NCBI RefSeq assembly: GCF_025736875.1
Contig: NZ_CP107052.1
Location: 1,692,501-1,756,500, forward strand
DNA: 64,000 bases
Source: Candidatus Kirkpatrickella diaphorinae
GTDB lineage: Bacteria; Pseudomonadota; Alphaproteobacteria; Acetobacterales; Acetobacteraceae
Direction: 5' to 3'
Part shown: positions 33,804 through 43,904 of the stretch, piece after piece
How positions within the stretch are numbered: position 1 is the stretch's first letter
Layout of the letters: each line of letters opens with the position of its first letter
The notes under the pieces: generated by a model
Seen by the model: the letters and a program-made list of their open reading frames with translations, nothing else
Database searches by the model: none
What the model was told of the DNA's origin: nothing
Position numbers and translations under genes: made by a program

Positions 33804-36101
33804 TCAGAAAAACGAAACCGGGTCGATATCCACCACGATCTTCTGATCACTTTTCAGGCGCAGTTTCTGTAGCCACAGACGCAGCAAAGGCTGCACGGCA
33901 ATCCCCTTCCGCGTCCTTAACAGAAGTCGTCGACGGTGCCTGCCGCGCAGCTTCGTCAATGGGGCGGGGGCGGGGCCGAGCACTTCGAGTCCCTCGCCTT
34001 TCGGGGCCGCATCCGACAAGGCGCGTGCCAGCGCATCCGCGGATTCCGGCGTCTCGGCACTGACGATCAAAGCGGCCAGACGCCCAAAAGGCGGCCAGAA
34101 ACCGGGGCGACGATTCGCGGCCTCCTGCGCCATGAAATGATGGAAATCCTGTGAGACAAGCGCCTTCATTGCGGGATGGTCCGGCAGGTACGTCTGCAAC
34201 AGCACGGTGCCCGGTCGCGCCTCCCGCCCGGCGCGCCCGCCGACCTGCTGTAATAACTGCACCGTACGCTCCGCCGCGCGGAGGTCCCCACCATTCAATC
34301 CGAGATCCGCATCCACCACCCCCACAAGAGTGAGGTGCGGAAAATGCCACCCCTTCGCGACGAGCTGCGTCCCGATAATGAGGTCAACCTCCTGCCGCGC
34401 GATCTGCGTCACGGCGATGCGCGCCGCCTCCGCTGAGACCAGACTGTCTGAGGACATGACAAGGATGCGCACCCCGGCCAATTCGCGCTGCACTTCCTCC
34501 GTCACGCGCTCTATCCCGGGCCCGACCGGCACGAGGCTTTCCGTCGCCGCGCAGGACGGGCACTGCGTTGGTATTGGCATCGCATATTCGCAATGGTGGC
34601 ACACCATGCGGCGTTGCGCGCGATGCTCCACCAGCCAGGCCGTGCATTTCGGACATTCAATCCGGTGACCACATTGCCGACATAGAGTGAGCGGCGCATA
34701 GCCGCGTCGATTGAGAAACAACATGGCCTGCTCCCCGCGCGCCAACGTCTCACGACAGGCGGAGAGAAGCGTGGGGGAGAGGAACTGGCCGCGTGACGGC
34801 GGGGCAAGGCGCATATCGAGCGCGCGCACGTCCGGCAATGCGGCGCCAGCATGGCGGTCCGGCAGGACGAGGTGGCGGTAGCGGCCTGCCTGCACATTGG
34901 CGAGGGTCTCAAGGCTCGGCGTCGCGGAGACAAGCATGACAGGCACCGCGGCCTGACGCGCGCGCAGCACGGCCATGTCCCGGCCGTGATAAATCACGCC
35001 TTCCTCCTGCTTGAAAGCCGGCTCATGCTCCTCATCGACAATCACCAGGCCGAGATCTGTGAATGGCAGGAAAAGTGCCGAGCGCGCCCCGACAACCACG
35101 CAGGGCGCACCGTTGCGCACATGCTGCCAGACGCGGCGGCGATGCCCGTCCCCCATGGAGGAGTGCCAGACAAGCGGGGCAAAGCCGAAGCGGCGGGTAA
35201 AACGTGAGATCCATTGCGTGGAAAGTGCGATTTCCGGCAGGAGGACGAGGGATTGCCGCTTGAGCGCAAGGCATTCCTGCACGGCTTCGAGATAAACTTC
35301 CGTTTTGCCGGAGCCTGTAACCCCTTCCAGCAGGATGGCCTCGAATTGCTGCTTCTGCACGGCATCCCGCAAGGCCCGCGCGATCACCTCCTGAGATGCG
35401 GAAAGGGTGGGCGGCCGCGGGACGTCATCCGCGTCATCCCTGAAAGCGGGTTCAGAGGGCGCGGCCTCCAACAGATTGAGCTTGATGCAGGCCGAGATGA
35501 CGGCGGAGCTGACGCCGGCTTTCTCGGCAAGAGCCTTGATGCTCATCGGCCTGGCTGCGGCGGCATCCAGCACTTTCTGCCGTGCCGCGGTGAGTTTCGG
35601 CGGGTGACCTGGCGATGCCAGACGCCATAGCCTGACAGCTTTCGGTGGCGCCGGTGTCCATCCGCGCATCGCCATGGCGAGAACCATGCCCTGGGGCGCG
35701 AGTGTGTAGGCGGACACCCAATCGACAAAGCAACGCAGCGTTTCCGGCAAGCCGGGCGCGTCAATACGGCGGAAGACCGGCCTCAACCGGCTCGGGTCAA
35801 CAGGTTTCGGCGGTGGAAAAGCGAGATCAGCCGGGAGGCGCGCCGCAACCACCTCGGCTTCATCCCATACGCAACCGATTTCCTCCCTTTTCCCCAATGG
35901 CACAGCGACGAAATCACCCGGCACGAGGTCAGGATCATGCGTCGTATAAGCCAGAACCGATTGCAGCCGACGCGGCAGGAGGACATCGACGCGGGAGGAT
36001 GCTGCCGGGAGGGGCGACCGGGCGTGCGCCGCATTCACAGGCTTCTCGTCAAGCGTCACGCGGATGTTTCTCGCATCGGTGACGGGACGGATGGGGCGCA
36101 A
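33804..36101 (-). CDS. priA: Primosomal helicase PriA
   Basis: PriA restarts stalled replication forks by loading the primosome. The 765-residue protein has the N-terminal DNA-binding region (about 35-130), the superfamily 2 helicase with Walker A GVTGSGKTEVY and DEEHEPAFKQEE, and the zinc-binding insertion of eight cysteines. That insertion runs CRQCGHRIECPKC, then CHHCEYAMPIPTQCPSC. The C-terminal motifs include GTQLVAKGWHFP and QQVGGRAGR. The TTG at 36101 is the most upstream plausible start; a GTG at 36059 would also fit and has a poor site too. It is divergent from xerC with a 276-base gap. The sequence is complete and looks active. Confidence 0.95.
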   Translation of the reverse strand: MRPIRPVTDARNIRVTLDEKPVNAAHARSPLPAASSRVDVLLPRRLQSVLAYTTHDPDLVPGDFVAVPLGKREEIGCVWDEAEVVAARLPADLAFPPPKPVDPSRLRPVFRRIDAPGLPETLRCFVDWVSAYTLAPQGMVLAMAMRGWTPAPPKAVRLWRLASPGHPPKLTAARQKVLDAAAARPMSIKALAEKAGVSSAVISACIKLNLLEAAPSEPAFRDDADDVPRPPTLSASQEVIARALRDAVQKQQFEAILLEGVTGSGKTEVYLEAVQECLALKRQSLVLLPEIALSTQWISRFTRRFGFAPLVWHSSMGDGHRRRVWQHVRNGAPCVVVGARSALFLPFTDLGLVIVDEEHEPAFKQEEGVIYHGRDMAVLRARQAAVPVMLVSATPSLETLANVQAGRYRHLVLPDRHAGAALPDVRALDMRLAPPSRGQFLSPTLLSACRETLARGEQAMLFLNRRGYAPLTLCRQCGHRIECPKCTAWLVEHRAQRRMVCHHCEYAMPIPTQCPSCAATESLVPVGPGIERVTEEVQRELAGVRILVMSSDSLVSAEAARIAVTQIARQEVDLIIGTQLVAKGWHFPHLTLVGVVDADLGLNGGDLRAAERTVQLLQQVGGRAGREARPGTVLLQTYLPDHPAMKALVSQDFHHFMAQEAANRRPGFWPPFGRLAALIVSAETPESADALARALSDAAPKGEGLEVLGPAPAPLTKLRGRHRRRLLLRTRKGIAVQPLLRLWLQKLRLKSDQKIVVDIDPVSFF

Positions 36102-36377
36102 TGCATGGATCGCGGCCTCTTTTGCAATTGTCTCATATCCTCTTCCGGCATGGACATATTCATCAAGTGGCGGCGGTCAGAAGCATTATATGACCCTGCC
36201 ACGTCCCCGATGAATTTTGAAGAATTTCCTGCCACCAACCTTTCGGCCCTCTCTCAATGTGACGCGAGGCGCCTCGTCATGGCACTGAAATTTTTAAACG
36301 GACGCCGCGTTGATATTTCAGTTAGGATGGCAGCACGTCACGATCATTTTTGAGACTCTGTTCAACAAGGTCACTTC

Positions 36378-37322
36378 ATGGCTCATAGTGCAGAAACCCT
36401 CCTCAGTGCCTGGTTGGCCTGGCTGGAAAATGAGAAGCGCGCCAGCCCGCATACGATCCGTGCCTATCATCAGGACGTCGCCACGTCCCTCGCTTTTTTT
36501 GAAGCGCATCTCGGAGAGAAACTCAACGAGACGCATCTCGCCCATCTCACCGCGGGTGACATGCGCGCACTCCTCGCCCATCAAACGCGTGGAGCTGAGT
36601 TGCGTCAGCGTCTCGCGGACGGTGCGGCGCGCAGCCGAAGCCGACATATCTCGGCCCTGCGTGCATTTTACCGCTTTCTGTCCCTGCGCTATGACATTCA
36701 GAACGCGCAAGTGACCGCCTTCAAATTACCCAAAACGCGCAAGCCTTTGCCACGCCCCCTGGCCCGCCCTGTCGCGCGGGAAGCCGCTGAGGAAATTGCG
36801 AGTTTCACCGCCGCCAATGCGTTCGTCGCACGCGATATCGCTTTATACACCCTGCTTTACGGTGCCGGTCTGCGCATCGGGGAAGCTTTGGCTCTTTCCG
36901 TCGGTGATATCGACGCAGCACCTGGCGGGCCGCTGCGCATCACGGGCAAAGGAAATAAACAGCGCCTCGTGCCTTTAATCCCGATCGTGCAGGAGAGACT
37001 GGCGGCATGGCGGCGCCAACGGCCGGCGGCGGAACCGGACGCCCCGCTTTTTATCGGGCAGAAAGGGGGCCGGCTTGACCCCGCAACCGCCCGGCGCACC
37101 ATGCGCCTTTGGCGTCAGGCCAAGGGGCTTCCGGCCTCTGCGACGCCACATGCTTTGCGGCACTCTTTCGCCACGCATATGATGGAAAGCGGTGCGGATT
37201 TAAGGGCGATCCAGGAATTACTGGGCCATGCCAGCCTCTCAACGACCCAGACCTACACGAAGGCGGATGAGGCGCATCTCCTGCGCGTCTGGTCCGCGCA
37301 TCCCCGGGCGGGCAAGCCATGA
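36378..37322 (+). CDS. xerC: Tyrosine recombinase XerC
   Basis: A 314-residue site-specific recombinase that, with XerD, resolves chromosome dimers at dif. The N-terminal core-binding domain (about 5-105) is followed by the catalytic domain with all active residues: R166 in GAGLRIGEAL, K191 in ITGKGNKQR, H258 and R261 in HALRHSFATH, H284 in LLGHASLSTT and the nucleophile Y293 in TQTYTK. The length and motifs fit Xer proteins rather than a phage or element integrase. Its stop overlaps the start of a retropepsin-like gene (ATGA), so both are translated together. No dif site was looked for successfully by eye. Confidence 0.93.
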   Translation: MAHSAETLLSAWLAWLENEKRASPHTIRAYHQDVATSLAFFEAHLGEKLNETHLAHLTAGDMRALLAHQTRGAELRQRLADGAARSRSRHISALRAFYRFLSLRYDIQNAQVTAFKLPKTRKPLPRPLARPVAREAAEEIASFTAANAFVARDIALYTLLYGAGLRIGEALALSVGDIDAAPGGPLRITGKGNKQRLVPLIPIVQERLAAWRRQRPAAEPDAPLFIGQKGGRLDPATARRTMRLWRQAKGLPASATPHALRHSFATHMMESGADLRAIQELLGHASLSTTQTYTKADEAHLLRVWSAHPRAGKP

Positions 37323-38278
37323 TGCGCCATTTCAAGCCCGCCATCTGGGCCCTCCTCGTCACCTTCCTGACCGTACCCCACGCTGATGCGCGGACAGGCT
37401 GCGCGGTGACATTGCTGAGTTCGGTCCCGCTCAGCAATGATGCGTTATTTCTGCACATCCCCATCGAAATCGGGCTTCAAAAGCGGGACATGATTATCGA
37501 TACCGGCTCCGAAGGAAGTCTCATCACCCCGAAGGCGGCCGATGCTTTGCATCTACCGGTCGATCCTCACCGCCGCACCGTCATTCACGGTCCGGACGGG
37601 CGCAGCGAGACTGTGCGCAACCGCATTGCGTCCGACCTTCGCCTCGGCAAACTTAATTACGGTGCGTGGTCTTTCCCACTCAGCATTCTTCCCAATCTAC
37701 CCAAATCGCTTGACGGGCTTTCCGGGCTCATTGGCGCGGACATGATGCAGGGTCTTGCTGTGGAATTTGATGCCCCTCACCACCGCCTCCGCCTTTGGCA
37801 ATATGTGCCTGTGGCGGGTGGTTGCGATCCTGTCCCCCCTCTCGGGTCGGCAGGGACACCTCATGGGTCGCGCTGGATCAAACTTGCGGCACATCGGCGC
37901 GGCCTGCGCCTCAATGTCGTATTCATCCTTGATGGCGTCATGGGTAATGCGCTGATCGATAGCGGTGCGCGCTCCATCACCTTGTCGCGACGCTTCGCCA
38001 ATCATGTGGGTGTCAGCAATCAGATGCTTGCTAAAGATCGCGGCGGGATCACGAGCGGTGTCGATCTCAATGCGCGCCGCTATTACTGGCACCGTTTCAA
38101 CACGCTGTCATTCGCCAGTGATGCAACAGAGGCGGAGCAACCCACCCTGACACTGAAAGCACCGGTCATCACAGTGTCGGATATTGATGACGATGCCGAC
38201 ATGCTGCTGGGTGCCGATTTCATCACCCGACACGATGTCTGGGTGTCTTTTCAGACATCTTCCGTCTTCATACGATAA
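37319..38278 (+). CDS. Exported retropepsin-like aspartic protease with two Asp motifs
   Basis: A 319-residue protein with a signal peptide (IWALLVTFLTVPHADA, cut near residue 24) and two repeats of a retropepsin-like fold. The first has MIIDTGSEGSLI (D61) and the second ALIDSGARSITL (D214), each followed by a hydrophobic Gly element (GLIGADMMQG and MLLGADFITRH). A single chain with two D-T/S-G motifs can form the bilobed active site that retroviral proteases make as dimers. It is likely periplasmic. The ATG at 37319 overlaps the xerC stop by four bases. The protease fold is well supported; activity and substrate are unknown. Confidence 0.8.
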   Translation: MMRHFKPAIWALLVTFLTVPHADARTGCAVTLLSSVPLSNDALFLHIPIEIGLQKRDMIIDTGSEGSLITPKAADALHLPVDPHRRTVIHGPDGRSETVRNRIASDLRLGKLNYGAWSFPLSILPNLPKSLDGLSGLIGADMMQGLAVEFDAPHHRLRLWQYVPVAGGCDPVPPLGSAGTPHGSRWIKLAAHRRGLRLNVVFILDGVMGNALIDSGARSITLSRRFANHVGVSNQMLAKDRGGITSGVDLNARRYYWHRFNTLSFASDATEAEQPTLTLKAPVITVSDIDDDADMLLGADFITRHDVWVSFQTSSVFIR

Positions 38279-38305
38279 ATGCGCGCAGATGAAAGGTAAG
38301 AAAAA

Positions 38306-38326
38306 GGCGGCCCGATCAAGGCCGCC
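38306..38326 (-). terminator. Intrinsic terminator for the gene at 38393
   Basis: GGCGGCC / GGCCGCC stem with loop CGATCAA, followed on the minus strand by TTTTTC. It ends transcription of the exported protein at 38393-38893 and may also stop read-through from the retropepsin-like gene. Confidence 0.75.
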
Positions 38327-38392
38327 TCAGCGTTTCTTAAAAGCGCTTCCTGCCCCGGCGGGCGCGCCTGCCGGGCATAGTCTTACCAGCGT

Positions 38393-38893
38393 TTACTGCT
38401 TCAGGCGTTTATTGCATTCCGAGTAATAGCCGCCGCCCTTCTGGATCCAGCGTAAACCGCCATTTCCGTTGCTCACTTTGTTCGCCCTATATTGGTCAAG
38501 GCAGGTCTGCATACGCGCGCGGCCGGGTTTGAGATTGGCATATTGCGACGCCACGGCCGACGGGAAAACCGCACTCCCCGCAATCGCTGTCGTCGGGCCG
38601 ATTGGCGGCGTCGACGTGGTGGGCGCCGGTGTCTGCACAGTGGGGGCCTTTGCCGCCGTATTCGGCGTCGCGGTTTGCGCGGGGGTGGTTGATGTCGCCG
38701 CGGGGGCTGCGTCACCGCAACGTGCCGCTTTGAAATCCTTATATTCCATCCCCTTGAGGTCACCCGCCTTGCGTTCAGCGCGGAAGGATTTGTAACACTC
38801 CTTCGCCGTCATGGCATGGGCCGCCGTCGCCGACATGCCCACCACCATCAATGCAGCCGCCAGAAAAGCACCTGAAAATTTTTTCCCATCCAT
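38393..38893 (-). CDS. Exported protein with Pro/Ala/Thr-rich linker
   Basis: A 166-residue secreted protein of unknown function. The signal peptide is followed by ECYKSFRAERKAGDLKGMEYKDFKAARC-type sequence, seen here as KECYKSF and DFKAARC bracketing a charged helix that recalls PsiF-type repeats. A long low-complexity Ala/Pro/Thr linker (about 65-110) follows, then a C-terminal Cys-containing segment, RMQTCLDQYRANKV and YYSECNKRL. Each end has two cysteines, probably forming disulfides. The ATG at 38893 has GGAGG nine bases upstream. A terminator follows at 38306. It lies next to amtB but does not obviously belong to nitrogen control. Confidence 0.7.
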   Translation of the reverse strand: MDGKKFSGAFLAAALMVVGMSATAAHAMTAKECYKSFRAERKAGDLKGMEYKDFKAARCGDAAPAATSTTPAQTATPNTAAKAPTVQTPAPTTSTPPIGPTTAIAGSAVFPSAVASQYANLKPGRARMQTCLDQYRANKVSNGNGGLRWIQKGGGYYSECNKRLKQ

Positions 38894-38926
38894 CAAACCA
38901 TCCCTCCGGAGACGTGGCTATACGGA

Positions 38927-40647
<1,721 letters not shown>

Positions 40648-40788
40648 CTACGAATCCCGCATCACAGATCGTTTCCAATTCGTGCCAGTTTGGCGACGCG
40701 CAAGGCAAGCCTCTTCTTGCATTAAAGGTTTGATTTATGGACGCCTCTGACGCTGAATGCGCCATGCAGGGCGTGTTGAGAAAGCAGG

Positions 40789-42045
40789 ATGATGAAGACT
40801 GTCAATATTTGCATCAATGGCGCCGGCCCGGTCGGCGCAACCCTGGCGTGCGTCCTGGCCCGGGCCGGGCTGCGTGTCCTTATTATTGAACGTTCCCCGC
40901 TTGAAGCGGCGATCGGCCCGCATCTGGATGGTCGGGCTTATGCGCTTTCGGAAGGGTCACGGCGGGTTCTGGCGCAATCAGGTGTTTGGTCGCACCTCCC
41001 GAACGGCGCGCAACCCATAAAGGAAATTTCCGTCATTGACGGGCGGGATGTAACCGGGCCACGTCCGAATGTCGCGCGCATCCTCACGCGCATCGGCACA
41101 CGGTCACTCATCTTCGGCGCGCAGGACCTGCCTGATAATGAGGCCGAGTTACAGGGTTTCGGCTGGATGGTCGAGGCGATGGATTTGCGACGTGCCCTCC
41201 ATGACGCCCTCCGTCATCACGCAGGCCCGAACCTGATCATCGCCGCGCCAGACCAGGCGCGTTTCACTTTCGACGATGATGGCGCCATAATCGCGCTTAC
41301 CTCCGGTGCGCAATATCGGGCGCAGCTCGTTGTCGCGGCGGAAGGGCGGCAAAGTCCGCTACGGAAGCAGGCAGGCATCCCGTTGACGCGTCTGGCCTAT
41401 CAGCAAAATGGTATTGTCACGATCATCGCGCATGAGAATGCGCATGATGGCACCGCGCTGGAGCGCTTTCTGCCAGATGGACCCTTTGCGCGACTGCCCT
41501 TGATCAGCACGGACGCCGCACCGCATCGCTCCGCCATCGTCTGGGCCGCGCCCGCCGCGCGCGCGCATTATCTGCATGCGCTCCCCGATGAGACGTTCAA
41601 GCGTGAAATCAATGCGCGTCTGGACAAGCATGTCGGTGCCGCGACACCTGTCGGGCGGCGCTGGCTCTACCCGCTTTCCGCGCAATATGCCCAGAAATAC
41701 GTGTCTCATCGCCTCGCGCTGATTGGCGATGCGGCCCATGGACTGCATCCGATTGCGGGCCAGGGCTTGAATATGGGCTTTCGCGATATCAAGATCTTAT
41801 CTGAAGTTTTAGTAAACGCTTTTGAGAAGGGGCAGGATCCGGGCCGTGATGATGTGTTGAAACTTTATCAGCGTCTGACGCGCCCCGATAATATGGCGAT
41901 GCTGCTCACCTGCGATATCATGGAAAGAGTTTTCGCCAGCCGTCACCCCGCCATGCAGATTTTACGCCGCGTCGGCATGCGGGGCTTTGAGAAAGCAACC
42001 CCCTTACGCGCACGTTTCATCCGCCGAACAATGGGATTATTATGA
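40789..42045 (+). CDS. FAD-dependent monooxygenase of the UbiH/UbiF/COQ6 family
   Basis: A 418-residue flavoprotein hydroxylase that probably adds a hydroxyl group to the ubiquinone ring precursor. The N-terminal dinucleotide fold is CINGAGPVGATLACVLARAG. The family signature LIGDAAHGLHPIAGQGLNMGFRD lies near residue 310, here quoted in parts: GDAAHGLHPIAGQG is diagnostic. It matches the UbiH/F/I/VisC group but the exact ring position cannot be read from sequence. The ATG at 40789 is followed by a second ATG at 40792, either possible. The stop overlaps the cysE start (ATGA), although the two products act in different pathways. Confidence 0.88.
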   Translation: MMKTVNICINGAGPVGATLACVLARAGLRVLIIERSPLEAAIGPHLDGRAYALSEGSRRVLAQSGVWSHLPNGAQPIKEISVIDGRDVTGPRPNVARILTRIGTRSLIFGAQDLPDNEAELQGFGWMVEAMDLRRALHDALRHHAGPNLIIAAPDQARFTFDDDGAIIALTSGAQYRAQLVVAAEGRQSPLRKQAGIPLTRLAYQQNGIVTIIAHENAHDGTALERFLPDGPFARLPLISTDAAPHRSAIVWAAPAARAHYLHALPDETFKREINARLDKHVGAATPVGRRWLYPLSAQYAQKYVSHRLALIGDAAHGLHPIAGQGLNMGFRDIKILSEVLVNAFEKGQDPGRDDVLKLYQRLTRPDNMAMLLTCDIMERVFASRHPAMQILRRVGMRGFEKATPLRARFIRRTMGLL

Positions 42046-42839
42046 ACGCGCTGGACCTCAAAAAAATCTGGCAGGACATGCTGCGCCAAAGCGATGTCTG
42101 TTGCGACCCGCTGATTCAAGGCGTTTTCACGACCGGGATCACGGAACATCGAAGCTTCGATGCGGCGCTGGCGGCCCTTTTAGGCACAAAATTATCGGAC
42201 CGCGCCCTTTCCGTGCCCGCATTATCGTCCCTGATCATGGCCTGCCTCAAGGATACGCCGCGCATTGCCGAGGATGCCGCCGCGGATATGCTGGCCGTCT
42301 ATGAGCGCGACCCCGCCTGTACGGATTATGTGACGCCCTTCCTTTTTTTCAAAGGCTATCACGCGCTTCAGGCTTACCGGGTGGCAAACTGGCTTTGGCG
42401 GCATGACCGCAAGCATCTGGCACAACATCTGCAAAGCCTGGTGTCAGAGCGCTTCGGCATTGACATCCACCCGGCAGCCACCATTGGGCGGCGCGTCATA
42501 TTTGACCATGGCACGGGCATCGTCATTGGTGAGACAGCCGTCATCGCGGATGATGTCTCCATTTTCCAGAATGTCACGCTTGGCGGTACGGGCAAGACGT
42601 CCGGCAATCGGCACCCCAAAATCGCGCGCGGTGTTCTGATCGGCGCGGGCGCGAAGGTGATCGGCAATATCTCCGTGGGGGAAGGCGCTAAAATCGGAGC
42701 AGGTTCGGTCGTTCTGAATGATGTGGCACCCCATGTCACAGTCGTGGGCAACCCTGCGCGGCCGGTCGGTAAGCCAAATACCAGCGACCCGGCCCTCTCC
42801 ATGGATCAAAGCTTCCCGGATACGGATTTCGTCATCTGA
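42042..42839 (+). CDS. cysE: Serine O-acetyltransferase CysE
   Basis: A 265-residue enzyme that makes O-acetylserine from serine and acetyl-CoA, the first step of cysteine synthesis. The N-terminal helical domain is followed by the left-handed beta-helix of hexapeptide repeats from about residue 140: GIDIHPAATIGRRVIFDHG, IVIGETAVIADDVSIFQNVTLGG (quoted in parts, VIGETAVI and NVTLGGTGK) and GAGAKVIGNISVGEGAKIG. Both catalytic His residues of the family (in IHPAATIG and FDHGTG) are present. The length fits E. coli CysE. It overlaps the UbiH-type gene by four bases. Confidence 0.95.
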   Translation: MNALDLKKIWQDMLRQSDVCCDPLIQGVFTTGITEHRSFDAALAALLGTKLSDRALSVPALSSLIMACLKDTPRIAEDAAADMLAVYERDPACTDYVTPFLFFKGYHALQAYRVANWLWRHDRKHLAQHLQSLVSERFGIDIHPAATIGRRVIFDHGTGIVIGETAVIADDVSIFQNVTLGGTGKTSGNRHPKIARGVLIGAGAKVIGNISVGEGAKIGAGSVVLNDVAPHVTVVGNPARPVGKPNTSDPALSMDQSFPDTDFVI

Positions 42840-43013
42840 AAAGCTGCGGCAGCATCGTGACAGAACGCCCCGCATGGATGAAGGGAGGCCGGTATGGATT
42901 TTGCCGGTTGGAAACGATATGATGGGCAACGATGCGCAATCCGCATCATCATGAAAAGGTCGCGCTTTTCCCTTCAGGGAAGCGACATCGCATTGACACG
43001 ATAATGAGGGAAG

Positions 43014-43877
43014 ATGAGCTGGCTTACCGAATATGTCCGTCCTAAAATCAGGGGACTTCTGCAGAGGGATGTTCCGGAAAATCTGTGGACGACGTGCGAG
43101 TCTTGCTCTCAGATGATTCTGGTCAAGGATTTTGACCGTTTCCTGAAGGTATGTCCCCATTGCGGCCATCATGGTAAGGCGGCCGCCAAGGATCGTCTCA
43201 AATGGACATTTGACGAGGGCGCCTATACGCGCATTGAACTCCCGAAGGTCGCGGTTGATCCGCTCGGCTTCAAGGATCAGAAGCGCTACACGGACAGGCT
43301 CAAAGAAGCGCGCACAAAGACGCATCTGGATGAGTCGCTGGTGGTCGCGCATGGGCAGGTCGGGGGGCATCCGGCGGTCGTCGCCGTCATGGCCTATGAA
43401 TTCATGGCTGGCACAATGGGCTCCGCCCTGGGTGAAGCTTTTATCGCCGCCTGCAAACTCGCCATTCTGCAAAAAGCAGCTTTGATTATCTACACGGCCT
43501 CCGGCGGTGCGCGTATGCAGGAAGGGGTGTTATCCCTCATGCAGATGCCGCGCACGACGATCGGCGTCCAGATGCTTAAAGATGCCGGGCTGCCTTATAT
43601 CGTTGTGCTGACAAACCCGACGACCGGGGGCGTCTCCGCCTCCTTCGCCATGCTGGGTGACGTGCATATTGCGGAGCCTCAAGCGCTGATCGCTTTTACC
43701 GGGCCGCGCGTCATTCAGGATACGGTGCGGGAAAAACTGCCGGAAGGATTCCAGAGATCCGAGTATCTGCGTGATCATGGCATGGTGGATATGGTCACGC
43801 CGCGCGATACGTTGAAAGAGACGCTCGACCGCATTATCGGCCTCATGATGCAACGCCCAGATACCGGCGCGGCGTAA
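43014..43877 (+). CDS. accD: Acetyl-CoA carboxylase carboxyltransferase subunit beta AccD
   Basis: A 287-residue carboxyltransferase subunit that, with AccA and biotinyl-AccB/AccC, makes malonyl-CoA for fatty-acid synthesis. The zinc ribbon CESC..CPHC (C28, C31, C47, C50) lies at the N-terminus. The crotonase-like domain has GGHPAVVAVMAYEFMAGTMGS, IYTASGGARMQEG and NPTTGGVSASFAMLGD, seen in parts. The ATG at 43014 is preceded by GAGGGAAG. folC follows 27 bases later, the accD-folC order common in proteobacteria. Confidence 0.97.
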   Translation: MSWLTEYVRPKIRGLLQRDVPENLWTTCESCSQMILVKDFDRFLKVCPHCGHHGKAAAKDRLKWTFDEGAYTRIELPKVAVDPLGFKDQKRYTDRLKEARTKTHLDESLVVAHGQVGGHPAVVAVMAYEFMAGTMGSALGEAFIAACKLAILQKAALIIYTASGGARMQEGVLSLMQMPRTTIGVQMLKDAGLPYIVVLTNPTTGGVSASFAMLGDVHIAEPQALIAFTGPRVIQDTVREKLPEGFQRSEYLRDHGMVDMVTPRDTLKETLDRIIGLMMQRPDTGAA

Positions 43878-43904
43878 GCGCTTCCCCGGACCGCACCATC
43901 GCTC

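Noticed and set aside
40676-40692. Sigma-54 promoter upstream of glnK
   Set aside because: TGGCAC fits the -24 box on the minus strand, but the bases at the required -12 spacing (GGAA) do not match TTGC, so I do not claim it.
42894-43001. A 36-codon frame between cysE and accD
   Set aside because: It has no clear ribosome-binding site or family features. It is probably the accD leader.
42444-43472. A 342-codon minus-strand open frame
   Set aside because: It spans the complements of cysE and accD, both well supported, and has no family resemblance.
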